NCBI GenBank assembly: GCA_018667915.1
Contig: JABIRI010000030.1
Location: 1 to 42,236 of the forward strand
Direction: 5' to 3'
DNA from: Opitutaceae bacterium
GTDB lineage: Bacteria; Verrucomicrobiota; Verrucomicrobiia; Opitutales; Opitutaceae
Length of the DNA stretch: 42,236 nucleotides
This document shows, piece by piece, positions 24,980 to 34,697 of this stretch. Under the pieces are notes generated by a model. It searched no databases, was not told where the DNA came from, and saw only the letters and a list, made by a program, of their open reading frames with translations. A program made the position numbers and the translations under genes. Positions within the stretch are counted from its first letter, which is position 1. Every line of letters starts with the position of its first letter.

Positions 24980-27900
24980 CTAGGTGGCCGGTTTGATGCG
25001 GACGAGCAGATCCTTGCTTTCGACGGTGTCGCCGACTTCTACGGTAACTTCGCTGACCACACCGTCACACGGAGCGTAGACGGTGGTCTGCATCTTCATC
25101 GCTTCCATCAAGAGGATCTTTTCACCCTTCTTCACCTTGCCACCCACCGTCGCGGCGAGCGATGCGATAAGGCCCGGAATCGGCGCGCCTACCTGGCTGG
25201 AATCGGCGGTGTCGGCCTTGGCCCGTGACTTGGTCGTAGCGGTGACACTCTTGTCCGTGATCACCACATCGCGGGCGATGCCATTGAGCTCGTAGCTGAC
25301 GACGCACTTACCGTCCTTGTCGGCCTCGCCGATACTGATGAGGCGGATGATCAAGGTCTTGCCTTGCTCGATCTCAACCGAGATTTCTTCGCCCGGCTGC
25401 AGGCCGTAGAAGAAGGTCGAACTCGGCAATACACTTACGTCGCCATACTGGATGCGGTGTTTCCGAAAAGTGTCATGCACCTGTGGATACATGAGGTGGG
25501 AGAAGAGTTCGTCGTCCGTGGGCTCAGTCTTGAGCTTGGCCGCCAAGTCGCGGCGAAGTTCGGCCATGCCGCGGGCGATCGCTTTTTCGCGGGTCGCCTT
25601 GGAGCGTTTGTCGACTTTCTTGGCATTGCGTTGGGCGGCGGCGTAACGGGTGCGAGCTTGTTTGTGTTTCTCGGGTCCGAGCACGGCTTTGGAGAGTGCC
25701 ACGGGCCAGCCACCATCGGGCCAACCGAGGCCACCGGAAAGCATGTCGATGACACTTTCGGGATAAGGCACGCTGCCAGCTTCGAGGTTGACGACGTCCG
25801 CAGCCTTAACGCCGCGAGAGAACAAAAAGAGCGCCATATCACCGACCACCTTGGAGGACGGAGTGACCTTCACGATGTCGCCGAAAAGTTCGTTTACTTC
25901 CGCATAGGTGCGGGCGATTTCCGGCCAGCGATGACCGACGCCCATGGAGTTGGCTTGTTCCTTCAGGTTGGTGAATTGGCCACCCGGCATCTCGTGCAAG
26001 TAGACATCGGCCGAGCCACTTTTCGGGGCGGTATCAAACGGCGTGTAAATGGGGCGCACCTGTTCCCAGTAATCGGAGAACCGATCCAGTTGATCGCGAT
26101 CGAGTTTGGTGTCGCGCGGGGTGCCTTGGAGAGCAGCGACGATCGAGTTGAGGTTCGGTTGCGAAGTACTGCCACTCATCGAAGCCAACGCAAGATCGAC
26201 TACGTCGACGCCGGCATCGGAAGCCCGCAGGATCGAACCGGCGTTGATGCCGCTGGTATCGTGGGTGTGGAAGTGGATCGGCAGGCTGGTTTCGTTGCGC
26301 AATGTCTTCACCAACTTCTGCGCGGCATACGGCCGGCAGAGTCCCGCCATATCCTTAATGGCGATCATGTGAGCGCCCATTTTTTCGAGCTCCTTGGCCA
26401 GGCGCACGTAGTATTTTAGATCATACTTGTCGCGCTTCGGATCGAGGATATCGCCGGTGTAACAGAGCGTGCCTTCGCAAATCGCATGGGTGTCACGCGC
26501 GGCTTCCATGGCGACGCGCAGATTAGGCAGATAGTTAAGCGAATCGAAGATGCGGAAGATGTCCATGCCGCTGGCCGCGGCGTGTTTGACGAATCCCGCC
26601 ACCACGTGATCCGGGTAGTTGGTATAGCCCACGGCGTTCGCGCCGCGCAGGAGCATCTGGAAACAGATGTTCGGCACCTTGGCGCGGAGTTGGCGGAGGC
26701 GATCCCAGGGATCCTCGTTGAGGAAACGCATCGCCGTGTCGAAGGTCGCCCCACCCCACATCTCAAGTGAATACAGGCCAGGCACATCATGCGCCAATGC
26801 TGAGGCGCTGGCCAACATGTCGAAGGTGCGCACGCGGGTCGCCATCAACGATTGGTGGGCATCGCGGAAGGTCGTGTCGGTAACGAGTAGGCGCTTCTGT
26901 TTACGCGTCCATTCGGCAAATTTTTCGGCACCCAACTCCAAGAGTATCTGTCGTGTTCCCGCGGGTGGTTCTTCCCGGTGATTGTAAGGTGGTGCGACCG
27001 GAGTGGGAAATGAGGCAGCGGGTTTGTAACCCTTGGCGTGGGGGTTGCCGTTGACGACCACTTCGCCGATGAAGTTGAGCATGCGAGTCGCACGATCACG
27101 GCGGCGCTTGAAACGGAAGAGCTCAGGCGTCGTATCGATCAGCGTCGTGGTCGCTTGACCGGTGCGGAAAGTCGGGTGAGCGATCACGTTTTCCAAAAAC
27201 GGAATATTCGTTTTTACCCCGCGGATGCGGTATTCCGCGAGAGCCCGGTGCATCCGGGCCATGGCGATTTCGTAGGTAGGGCCGTAGGCGACCAACTTGG
27301 CCAACATCGAATCATAGAACGGGGTTATGACTGCGCCGGAAAATCCCATGCCGCCATCGATTCGCACTCCGAGGCCACCCGGGGAGCGGTAAGCCATGAG
27401 GCGTCCGTAGTCGGGCATAAATTTATTTTCCGGGTCCTCGGTCGTGACCCGCGATTGTAGCGCGTAACCGTTGCGCGGCACGTCGGCTTGCACCGGCATA
27501 CCCACTTCGGGCGAGTGTAGGGAGTGGCCTTGCGCAATGAGTAATTGAGCACGCACCAAATCGAGTCCCGTAACCACTTCGGTGACCGTATGCTCAACTT
27601 GGATACGTGGATTCATCTCAATGAAGAACCACTCGTGGCGGTCGAGATCGTAAAGAAACTCCACCGTGCCCGCGTTGTCGTATTTGATCGATCGCGCAAG
27701 GTCAGCGGCCGCCTCACAGAGTTCTGCGACTACGCCCTCAGGCAGTCCGTAACTCGGCGCGACTTCGATGACCTTTTGGTGGCGGCGCTGCACCGAACAA
27801 TCCCGCTCGTGCAGGTGAATGACGTTACCGTGTTTGTCGCCGAGGATCTGCACCTCGATGTGCTTGGCGTTCTGGATGTATTTCTCGAGGAAGACGGCGG

Positions 27901-28516
27901 AGTTTCCAAACGCACGTTCGGCTTCACCCTGGGCTTCGTCCAACAGGGGCTCGAGTTCCGCAGCGGTTTTGACGATACGCATGCCACGACCGCCGCCACC
28001 GAAGGCCGCTTTGATGATCAATGGGAATCCGACCTTCTTCGCGATCTTCTTGGCTTCAGCCCGATCGCTAACGGGATCTTCGGTGCCGGGCAGAACCGGG
28101 ACGCCTACTTTTTGCGCCATGGCGCGGGCGGCCGTTTTGTCACCCATGTTATCGAGTAGGTCAGGACGCGGCCCGACCCACACAATTCCGGCCTCCTCAC
28201 ATGCTCGGGCGAAATCGGGGTTCTCGGAAAGAAACCCATAACCCGGATGGATCGCGTCGACCCCGTTTTCCTTGGCTATGCCGATGACACTCTCGATATC
28301 GAGGTAGGCGGCGACCGGACCTTTGCCGACTCCCACTTGGTAGGCTTCATCGGCTTTAAAACGGTGAATGCAGAATCGATCCTCCTGCGCGAATATTCCC
28401 ACGGTGCGCAGCCCCAGCTCGGTTCCGGCGCGGAAAATGCGCACGGCAATTTCGGAACGATTGGCGGCCATCAATTTGGCGACCGGGCGGATGGCGGGAG
28501 TAGATAAATTTTTCAT
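24980..28516 (-). CDS. pyc: Pyruvate carboxylase
   Basis: 1178-residue single-chain pyruvate carboxylase: ATP + bicarbonate + pyruvate to oxaloacetate, refilling the TCA cycle. Domains in order: biotin carboxylase about 14-475 (VGPRPDLLDNMGDKTAAR; ATP-grasp GGGGRGMRIV; MNPRIQVEHTVTE), carboxyltransferase about 550-830 (VTDTTFRDAHQSLMATRVRT; HTHDTSG zinc site), the conserved allosteric/tetramerisation part, and biotin carboxyl carrier at 1105-1178 with biotinyl-lysine K1141 in LLMEAMKMQ. Length matches the tetrameric alpha-4 type (about 1150). The start at ATG 28516 is close to the family N-terminus. It is divergent from a MarR gene with a shared 167-bp promoter region and is followed by a small membrane protein gene. 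Confidence 0.97.
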   Translation of the reverse strand: MKNLSTPAIRPVAKLMAANRSEIAVRIFRAGTELGLRTVGIFAQEDRFCIHRFKADEAYQVGVGKGPVAAYLDIESVIGIAKENGVDAIHPGYGFLSENPDFARACEEAGIVWVGPRPDLLDNMGDKTAARAMAQKVGVPVLPGTEDPVSDRAEAKKIAKKVGFPLIIKAAFGGGGRGMRIVKTAAELEPLLDEAQGEAERAFGNSAVFLEKYIQNAKHIEVQILGDKHGNVIHLHERDCSVQRRHQKVIEVAPSYGLPEGVVAELCEAAADLARSIKYDNAGTVEFLYDLDRHEWFFIEMNPRIQVEHTVTEVVTGLDLVRAQLLIAQGHSLHSPEVGMPVQADVPRNGYALQSRVTTEDPENKFMPDYGRLMAYRSPGGLGVRIDGGMGFSGAVITPFYDSMLAKLVAYGPTYEIAMARMHRALAEYRIRGVKTNIPFLENVIAHPTFRTGQATTTLIDTTPELFRFKRRRDRATRMLNFIGEVVVNGNPHAKGYKPAASFPTPVAPPYNHREEPPAGTRQILLELGAEKFAEWTRKQKRLLVTDTTFRDAHQSLMATRVRTFDMLASASALAHDVPGLYSLEMWGGATFDTAMRFLNEDPWDRLRQLRAKVPNICFQMLLRGANAVGYTNYPDHVVAGFVKHAAASGMDIFRIFDSLNYLPNLRVAMEAARDTHAICEGTLCYTGDILDPKRDKYDLKYYVRLAKELEKMGAHMIAIKDMAGLCRPYAAQKLVKTLRNETSLPIHFHTHDTSGINAGSILRASDAGVDVVDLALASMSGSTSQPNLNSIVAALQGTPRDTKLDRDQLDRFSDYWEQVRPIYTPFDTAPKSGSADVYLHEMPGGQFTNLKEQANSMGVGHRWPEIARTYAEVNELFGDIVKVTPSSKVVGDMALFLFSRGVKAADVVNLEAGSVPYPESVIDMLSGGLGWPDGGWPVALSKAVLGPEKHKQARTRYAAAQRNAKKVDKRSKATREKAIARGMAELRRDLAAKLKTEPTDDELFSHLMYPQVHDTFRKHRIQYGDVSVLPSSTFFYGLQPGEEISVEIEQGKTLIIRLISIGEADKDGKCVVSYELNGIARDVVITDKSVTATTKSRAKADTADSSQVGAPIPGLIASLAATVGGKVKKGEKILLMEAMKMQTTVYAPCDGVVSEVTVEVGDTVESKDLLVRIKPAT

Positions 28517-28683
28517 GACCGGAAATTGGTTTTTCTTAACAAGGGGACCTAGCAGCGAAGCGCTCCCCCTCGTCGCAGCAAGGACTTCCCGCTTTTATCG
28601 TCAAATATGCCTCATTTTCGTCCGTTTTGAGTGTAGTTAACTAAACTGTTGACATATCATCTATTGGTTAGTCATCAAAATTC
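28517..28683. promoter_or_regulatory. Divergent pyc / marR promoter region
   Basis: It contains the perfect palindrome TAGTTAACTA (28634-28643), extended as TAGTTAACTAAACTG (28634-28648), which differs by one base from 32637-32651 in the TetR/SDR promoter. TTGACA follows at 28649-28655, a good -35 for the marR direction, with no clear -10. The palindrome 41-50 bp before the marR ATG is a candidate MarR operator. Confidence 0.45.
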
Positions 28684-29142
28684 ATGGTTACCGATCCCGC
28701 AATCGAACTCGTGGTCAACACGGTGAGCGCGAGCAATGCCTTGCTCCGCGCCAGCCGGAGGGTGTTTCGCCCGTTCGGGCTTTCAGAGGCCCAGTTCAAT
28801 GTCCTGCAGGTGTTGCAGGATGCCGATGATCAGCTTTCCCAGCGCGAGCTCAGTGACATTCTGATTGTCGATCGCTCCAACATCACCGGGCTGATTGATC
28901 GCATGGAAAAGGCCGCCTGGGTAAAACGCCAACCCGCGCCGGGAGACCGGCGTGCCTACCGCGTCGCGCTCACTCCGGACGGCCGCCGACTTTGGCGGCA
29001 AGCCAATGCCGCTTACGTGCAAGCTATCGCGCGGGTCACCGTGAATTTGACCCCGGCTCAGATCAAAGCCGTGTCGCGTGTCTTGCCGGTCATGGAAAGA
29101 AGCGCCCACGCCCTTGAGCTGGAATTGGCCGCCGCCGAATAA
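28684..29142 (+). CDS. MarR-family transcriptional regulator
   Basis: 152-residue winged helix regulator. The helix-turn-helix and wing are easily seen: LSEAQFNVLQVLQDA, LSQRELSDILIVDRSNITGLIDRMEKAAWVKRQPAPGDRRAYRVALTPDGRRL with the conserved DRR wing. Dimerisation helices are at both ends. MarR proteins usually respond to small phenolic or oxidising molecules and repress their neighbours; here the divergent pyc gene and the downstream DUF2339 gene (18-bp gap) are possible targets. The effector is unknown. Confidence 0.9.
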   Translation: MVTDPAIELVVNTVSASNALLRASRRVFRPFGLSEAQFNVLQVLQDADDQLSQRELSDILIVDRSNITGLIDRMEKAAWVKRQPAPGDRRAYRVALTPDGRRLWRQANAAYVQAIARVTVNLTPAQIKAVSRVLPVMERSAHALELELAAAE

Positions 29143-29160
29143 ATCTACCCCCCCCCCGCC

Positions 29161-31976
29161 ATGTCTTCCCCTTCTGATCTCCCCGAACGCGTCAGTGGCC
29201 TCGAAACTGAACTCGTCTCGCTCCGAAAGCGCGTCGCCTGGTTGGAGGCGCACGTCGGCGAGGCGCCGGCAGCAGATCCCGTCGCCGAATCCGTCGCTCC
29301 CGCGATTTCGGAAGAACCGATTTCAACCGCACCACCCCCGATTCCCGTAGCGGTCACACCGCCACCGCCCATCGCCGCCGTTACCGCCCCGCCACCGGTC
29401 GTCATCACCCCACCACCTCTACCGAACAAGTCCTACTGGGGTGAGTTGTTGGAGGCCGCCAACCTGAAGCCACCGCACGTGGGCGAGAGCGGTGAAGCCC
29501 AAATCGGAGGCTGGTGGGCAACGCGAATCGGCGCGCTGCTGGCGGTCATCGGGGTGGTGTTTTTCGGGGTTTACGTTTCGGCTCATACCACGCCCTGGGT
29601 GCGGTGGATGGAACTCGTCGTCATCGCGTTTGGTGTGACGGCTGCCGGTGGTTGGCTCGAGCGCAAGGCGCTGCGCGTCGGTCCGGTGATAACGGGCGCG
29701 GGCCACGCATTACTCGTCTTCACCGCGTTCGCCGGCTACGCGGTCGATCCGGTAAAAGTCGTCAACTCGCCTTGGCTCGCGGCCCTGCTGCAAGCGGGCG
29801 CGGTGGCCTACATCGGATGGTCGGGCTGGCGTCGCAACTCGCCAACGACGGTGACCATGAGCGTGTTGCTCGGATACGTGTCGGCGTTCTTCGCGGTGGT
29901 GGATAATTTCTACAACATGGCCGCCGTCGCTGGGCTGTTATTGGCCGGAGTCGCCGTGGTCCTGTGCCGTCGGCGCGATTGGTGGACCCCGGTTTATTTG
30001 AGCGTGGTGCTGACTCCGGTTTTAACGATGGCCCGAATCTTCGCGGATGGGGATAATCTCGATCCGTTCCATCTCTACGGCTTGGTGTTGGCGGGATTCG
30101 TGCTGCATTTCTCGCTGGCATACTTCTCAATCACGCGAGTGGGCGAATTGCCGAAACGCCTGCGGAGGTTTCAGACGGTTAACATTTCGCTTTCGCTGTT
30201 GGCCGGGCTGGTTGCGACCGGGTTCGTGCTGGACTACGTTTCGGTCGCGGGATACTTCGCTGGTGCTGGGGTTATCTTGCTCGGCCTCACGGTTTGGGTC
30301 GCCCGGAAAATTCCCGGAGATCGATTTGAGGATGGCTTGGCCGTTAAATCTGCTTCGCTTTTCGCGCTCGCGGCGATGACGCATTGGGACGCGAGGACGT
30401 TGTGGATCGCGCTTCTGGTGGAGACGGTGGTATTGGTCGCGGCCGCCCATCGATCCGGTCGCAATGCCCTGCGTTTTACGACGCTCGGGGTGTGGTTGGT
30501 TTCACTGGGATTTTTTGCCGAAGACGCGATCGGGCTTCATCGCGAAATCGTTTCTCCTGACGGGCTCGCGGCGTTGGTTTACGTATTAGTAAGCTTGGTG
30601 ACCTTCGATTTTCTGGCCCGCCAATGGCGGGAATCTCAGGCGTCTCCCCACACCGTAGACTGGCTGTTGGGCGCGCTGGGCGCGGTGCCGCTGTGGATGC
30701 TTTGCTCCGATAGTTTCAATCAACCTTGGGCGCCGGTCAGCGCCACCGTGTTCGCTTTGGGACTGGGTGGACTCGCGGTGCTGCGAAAGTCACGCACCGT
30801 GATTCCCAGCGTATTGGTCGCGTTTGTGACGGCGCATCTTGCGGTCCAGTTTTTCCATGAGCACATCCTCGAAAGCCCTTGGTTGTGGGCAGGCGCGGTT
30901 CCTCTTGGCGTAGGCACCTTGGCAGTCGGAGCTTGGGTGGCGATGCGTCGGCAATTGAGTGCCTCCATCAGTCCAGCCCGAAGCCACCTGCTGGGGCTAG
31001 GGCTCGTTTTGCTGGGGTCGGCGGCTTTGACGGGGACCTTCTTTCAGGTCCTGCCCGTGGAACAGGCTTTGGTTGCCACCGCGGTTTTGGCGGTGGGGTT
31101 GACCTCCGGAGGCGTGCGGTTGTCGGGTTCGGCTTTCGCCGTCGGCGGCATGATCAGTCTGGCGACAGGCAGTGTTCTGCTCCTGGTGCATGTGCCCTCC
31201 GCGGTCGGTGATATCGCCGGGACGATGAGCATGAAGATGATGGCCCTCGCCGTGCCGGTGCTTTGGATCCTTGGCAGCCGACATGAGGACCAAGCGGCAC
31301 TGCGGCGCGGCCACGCCTTGGTTGCTTTGGTCGGCGTGCCACTCGTATTAAGCGCCATCGGAAATGCGCCGGCTCTCGCGGTTGCCTTATCCATCACCGC
31401 AGTCGGCACGCTGTTCAGTGTGATCGCCCACCGATTCCGCGTGCCAATCGCATATGCGGCGTCGAGCGCGCTGGGGCTTTTAGGACTACTAGCACTCGAC
31501 GAGTCGGGATGGATCCGAGGCGACGACGCGATTACGACGCTGCTGGGTGCGACGGTGCTCATTCTCGCGGTTGCGGTGCAACCGTTGTGGGCCCTGCGAA
31601 CGGGACTCGCTCGTCCAAAGGTCTGCAACGCACCTGGACCATCGGACACGCGGTTGCCGCAGCCCTGGCCCTTACCGCGCTCGCCGTGGATCATCGGGCC
31701 CCGTGGCAAGACTACGGCAGCGTGTTGTGGGCAGTAGGCGGCATGCTGTTTTTTGGGCTGGGGGTTTGGGGTCGGGAACAAGTTCATCGCATCGCCGGAC
31801 TAGCCATGTTGGTGCTCTGTATCCCGCGGGTGTTCATCTACGATATCGAAGAGGCCAAACACCGCATCGCCGCGTTTATCGTGCTTGGGCTGCTGTTAAT
31901 TTGGGTCGGATTTTCCTACCAAAAATTCCGCCACTTCATCGACGGTCCTACTAAACCAGCATCGGACCAGGAGTAG
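29161..31976 (+). CDS. DUF2339 polytopic membrane protein, frameshifted near 31615
   Basis: The main frame gives 858 residues ending at 31737. It has an N-terminal coiled coil (residues 6-36, LPERVSGLETELVSLRKRV), a Pro-rich linker (50-90), the DUF2339 entry motif LIGGWWATRIGALL-like stretch (QIGGWWATRIGAL) and about 20 or more membrane segments. The last 40 residues in this frame are Pro/Arg-rich and non-membrane. The true ending is in another frame up to 31976: ALALTALAVDHRAPWQDYGS, then VLWAVGGMLFFGLG, VFIYDIEEAKHRIAAFIVLG, typical of the family. One base is missing near CCAAAGGTCTG; restoring it gives 938 residues. Function of DUF2339 is unknown. Runs 18 bp after marR, so likely cotranscribed. 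Confidence 0.85.
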
Positions 31977-31989
31977 CCCAACGGGCGAA

Positions 31990-32592
31990 CTAAACCGCCA
32001 CCTGCTGCCAGGGGGTCACCAAACTATCAAAAGTCGTCGAGGCGACGTCGCGAATTTTGTCTGGGTCTTCTTGCGCTCGGGACATCACCCGAAAACCAAA
32101 CATCGCTCCAGTGAGACAGCCCGCGAGGCGGGTGGTGTCGGTGTCTTCGCTTAACTCGCCAACTTGGCGGGCGGCGTCGATTTGATCGCGTATCCAGACT
32201 TCGTTTTGTCCCATACAATCACGGACCTTGGATTTGATGGCGGAATCTGACTCAGCACATTCCAGCGAAGCATTGACCAGAAAACATCCCCGACTGCCAT
32301 CGCCGTCAGCCGCCATTTCCACAATGGCGAAGAAGAAATTGCGCAAAACCGTCAAGGGCGACGAGTCGCTTTCAAACTGCGACCGCAACGCGTCCCCCTG
32401 CGCTCCATAATAATCAAGACAGGCAATGAACATGCCCTCCTTGTTGCCAAAACTTGCGTAGATGCTTCCGGGTAAAAGACCGGTGGCCTTGACCAAGTCG
32501 CTCACCGAAGCACCGCGATATCCGCGCTCCCAAAAGAGCTGAGTGGCTTTTTCGAGGACTTCAGTGCGATCAAATTGGGGAGGACGAGCCAT
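31990..32592 (-). CDS. TetR/AcrR-family transcriptional regulator
   Basis: 200 residues from the ATG at 32592 (ARPPQFDRTEVLEKATQLFWERGYRGASVSDLVKATGLLPGSIYASFGNKEGMF), a textbook TetR HTH; a start at 32631 would add 13 unlikely residues. The C-terminal ligand domain (MAADGDGSRGCFLVNASLE) is of the kind seen in NemR/AcuR-like repressors of detoxifying enzymes. It is divergent from the SDR gene, with two TGA...TCA 14-mers between them (32617-32630, 32670-32683) as probable operators. It is convergent with the DUF2339 gene (13-bp gap). Confidence 0.92.
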   Translation of the reverse strand: MARPPQFDRTEVLEKATQLFWERGYRGASVSDLVKATGLLPGSIYASFGNKEGMFIACLDYYGAQGDALRSQFESDSSPLTVLRNFFFAIVEMAADGDGSRGCFLVNASLECAESDSAIKSKVRDCMGQNEVWIRDQIDAARQVGELSEDTDTTRLAGCLTGAMFGFRVMSRAQEDPDKIRDVASTTFDSLVTPWQQVAV

Positions 32593-32616
32593 AACAGAGG
32601 TTAGAAGATATTTATT

Positions 32617-32683
32617 TGAATGATTGTTCAATAAAATAGTTGACTAAACTGGTAATATGATTTCTTTTTTGATCGTTCATTCA
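32617..32683. promoter_or_regulatory. Two candidate TetR operators in the divergent promoter
   Basis: TGAATGATTGTTCA (32617-32630) and TGATCGTTCATTCA (32670-32683) share the pattern TGAxxGxTxxTTCA and are each close to palindromic. They lie on either side of TAGTTGACTAAACTG (32637-32651), which may carry a -35. The arrangement suits a repressor controlling both its own gene and the SDR. Confidence 0.55.
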
Positions 32684-32714
32684 ATAATTATCGGGCAGTC
32701 AAATCTCCCAAATC

Positions 32715-33458
32715 ATGAGTCAATCCATTCAAAACTCCGTCGCCTTTGTATCCGGCGCTAATCGTGGCATCGGTCGCGCGATCGTCGAATCACTCCTCAC
32801 CCGCGGAGCCGCCAAGGTCTACGCTGCCGCCCGCAATCCCGACGCATTAGCCGATCTGGCCACCGCCCATGGCGACAAGGTCGTGCCGATCACCCTCGAC
32901 GTGACCGATAAATCGCAGGTTACAGCGGCTGCCAGCACTTCCGCGGACGCTACCCTGATCATCAATAACGCTGGGGTCGCCGCCAATACGGACATTTTCA
33001 GCGACGATCTGTCCGACGCCGAACGCGAGTTTGAGGTCAACTACTGGGGCACGCTGCACATGACTCGCGCCTTCGTTCCGAACCTGAAGACGGCCGGAAT
33101 AGGTTCATTGGTTAACGTTGTGAGCATCGCAGGGCTGACCAACTTCCCCATGTTCCCGACCTACAGCGATTCAAAGGCCGCACTACACTCGCTCACCGTC
33201 GGCGCCCGTCATGTCCTCTCCGGCACCGGTATCGACGTCATCGGCGTGTATCCAGGGCCCGTCGAAACCGACATGGCCAAGAACATCGATATGCCCAAAG
33301 CCAGCACCGCCGATGTGGCGAACACGATCTTGGATGGCATCGAATCGGGCGCCGAAGAGGTCTTCACGGACGAAGTGGCGAAAGGCTTCGAGGCCCCCTA
33401 CGTAGCAGGTCACAAGGCGCTCGAATTCGGCACCCGCGAAATGATGGCCCAGGGCTGA
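32715..33458 (+). CDS. Short-chain dehydrogenase/reductase (SDR)
   Basis: 247-residue classical SDR. Cofactor motif GANRGIG (14-20), LDVTD (61-65), NNAG (84-87), catalytic S137, Y150 and K154 (YSDSK), then YPGPVETDM. The substrate cannot be read. R40 after the second strand (AAARNP) favours NADPH. The gene is divergent from a TetR regulator, the usual set-up for an inducible reductase that deals with a reactive or toxic carbonyl or quinone (inference). Followed by a strong terminator at 33484-33513. Confidence 0.92.
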   Translation: MSQSIQNSVAFVSGANRGIGRAIVESLLTRGAAKVYAAARNPDALADLATAHGDKVVPITLDVTDKSQVTAAASTSADATLIINNAGVAANTDIFSDDLSDAEREFEVNYWGTLHMTRAFVPNLKTAGIGSLVNVVSIAGLTNFPMFPTYSDSKAALHSLTVGARHVLSGTGIDVIGVYPGPVETDMAKNIDMPKASTADVANTILDGIESGAEEVFTDEVAKGFEAPYVAGHKALEFGTREMMAQG

Positions 33459-33483
33459 CGCGACATCGTCGTATTAATGCATA

Positions 33484-33513
33484 AACACCCACGCCTCACC
33501 CGGCGTGGGTGTT
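33484..33513. terminator. Terminator after SDR, probably bidirectional
   Basis: AACACCCACGCC (33484-33495) pairs perfectly with GGCGTGGGTGTT (33502-33513), loop of 6, followed by TTAATTT on the plus strand. It sits between the convergent SDR and polysaccharide deacetylase genes. Confidence 0.88.
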
Positions 33514-33549
33514 TTAATTTGAACCAACGCGAGGCCAAACGCGTTGAAA

Positions 33550-34647
33550 TCAATCGCTCAACGCCACCGGATCGCGCAGCCATTTAAGCACGTCGATCGG
33601 GGTTACGATCCGCACTTCAGGATGGCTGAGGGCAAAATCGATAAAGGTTTCGATCACTCGGCGGCGATCTGGTTTAGACTCCGGATACATGGCGGTGTGC
33701 GCTCCCACCATTAAGGGCGCCCGATTGCCCGCAAGTCGTAGCTCCAGGGTGTGTTTCAGGATCGCGTAAAACTCGTCCGCGCTGCGGCCCGCCCCCTCGA
33801 GGACGTTCCAATCAAGGCCAGCAATTTTGCGATCCTCCTGCACCCACTCCCATCCTTGGGTTTCGGCGATGGTATCATGAATCCGCTGCGCCAGACCGGG
33901 TGCGATATCGTAATCCGCTGCCCGGCTGTCGGGAGGAACCATGAACATATGCAGCGGAATTTCCCAAAGACCCGGATGTGACTTCACGTATTTGGGTGAA
34001 TCGGAAGCGTGGTAGTAGGCATTGCCTGGGCTGCCTTGATCGAGCGTGAACGGCCACAAATAGTTGGTGCCATCTTCATGTGGTTTTACCCCTTCTTGGA
34101 GTGAAGTATCGTAGATCAACCCCTGCTCGCGAGCGGCCAGAAACATCGCATCGTTATGGTCCAGATACGGCGCCCGAAAGCCCTGGATCGCTTCGGCCGG
34201 AATGTCGCAGGCCAACAACGATTGGTGGCATAGCTGCAATTCTCCCGCCCACGTCGCTTGGGCAAATTCACCACCAGAAAAATGATTGTGGGTATGGTTG
34301 CCAATTTCGTGTCCCTCGCGAAAGGCGCGCAGATGAATCGCCCGCAGGTCTGACGAGTTTTCCAGATATTTCCCGTTGGAATAAAACGCTACCCGAACCG
34401 GCGCGCCGTCAAAAGTCGCAGCCTGGCCTAACCCAGCAGGGTTGGTCTTCTCAGCCAGGAAATCTAGGATCCACCGCATCGGCGCGATGTCCGGATTGTC
34501 GTCAAATCCGATCATCACGAACATCGGCACCTCGTTGATGGCCAGGTTACCGGGAGGTTCGGGAGAAGGAAGGCGCATGGTGGTTTCGGCTCGAGTCACC
34601 AGAGCCATCAGTAGTCCGAGGCCGAGGGTAATTTTACGGAGAAGCAC
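33550..34647 (-). CDS. Secreted polysaccharide deacetylase (NodB/CE4-like)
   Basis: 365 residues from the GTG at 34647, which gives a good signal peptide (LLRKITLGLGLLMALVTRAET); the open frame extends to a TTG at 34683. The NodB-type deacetylase shows the catalytic Asp pair in MIGFDDNPD, the zinc His pair in HEIGNHTHNH, the RAPY-type motif FRAPYLDHN, and a C-terminal VGAHTAMYP His motif. It is expected to remove acetyl groups from an exported glycan (chitin, peptidoglycan or xylan type not distinguishable). Fits the many secreted carbohydrate enzymes in the window. Downstream of the SYLF gene by about 50 bp, so maybe cotranscribed. Confidence 0.87.
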   Translation of the reverse strand: MLLRKITLGLGLLMALVTRAETTMRLPSPEPPGNLAINEVPMFVMIGFDDNPDIAPMRWILDFLAEKTNPAGLGQAATFDGAPVRVAFYSNGKYLENSSDLRAIHLRAFREGHEIGNHTHNHFSGGEFAQATWAGELQLCHQSLLACDIPAEAIQGFRAPYLDHNDAMFLAAREQGLIYDTSLQEGVKPHEDGTNYLWPFTLDQGSPGNAYYHASDSPKYVKSHPGLWEIPLHMFMVPPDSRAADYDIAPGLAQRIHDTIAETQGWEWVQEDRKIAGLDWNVLEGAGRSADEFYAILKHTLELRLAGNRAPLMVGAHTAMYPESKPDRRRVIETFIDFALSHPEVRIVTPIDVLKWLRDPVALSD

Positions 34648-34697
34648 GCTTTGATCTAAAAAGAGCAATCCTGCGAAACGCAACTTCAGTGGGCGCG

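Noticed and set aside
25364-26419. 351-codon open frame on the plus strand
   Set aside because: Antisense to pyruvate carboxylase, whose motifs are complete on the other strand.
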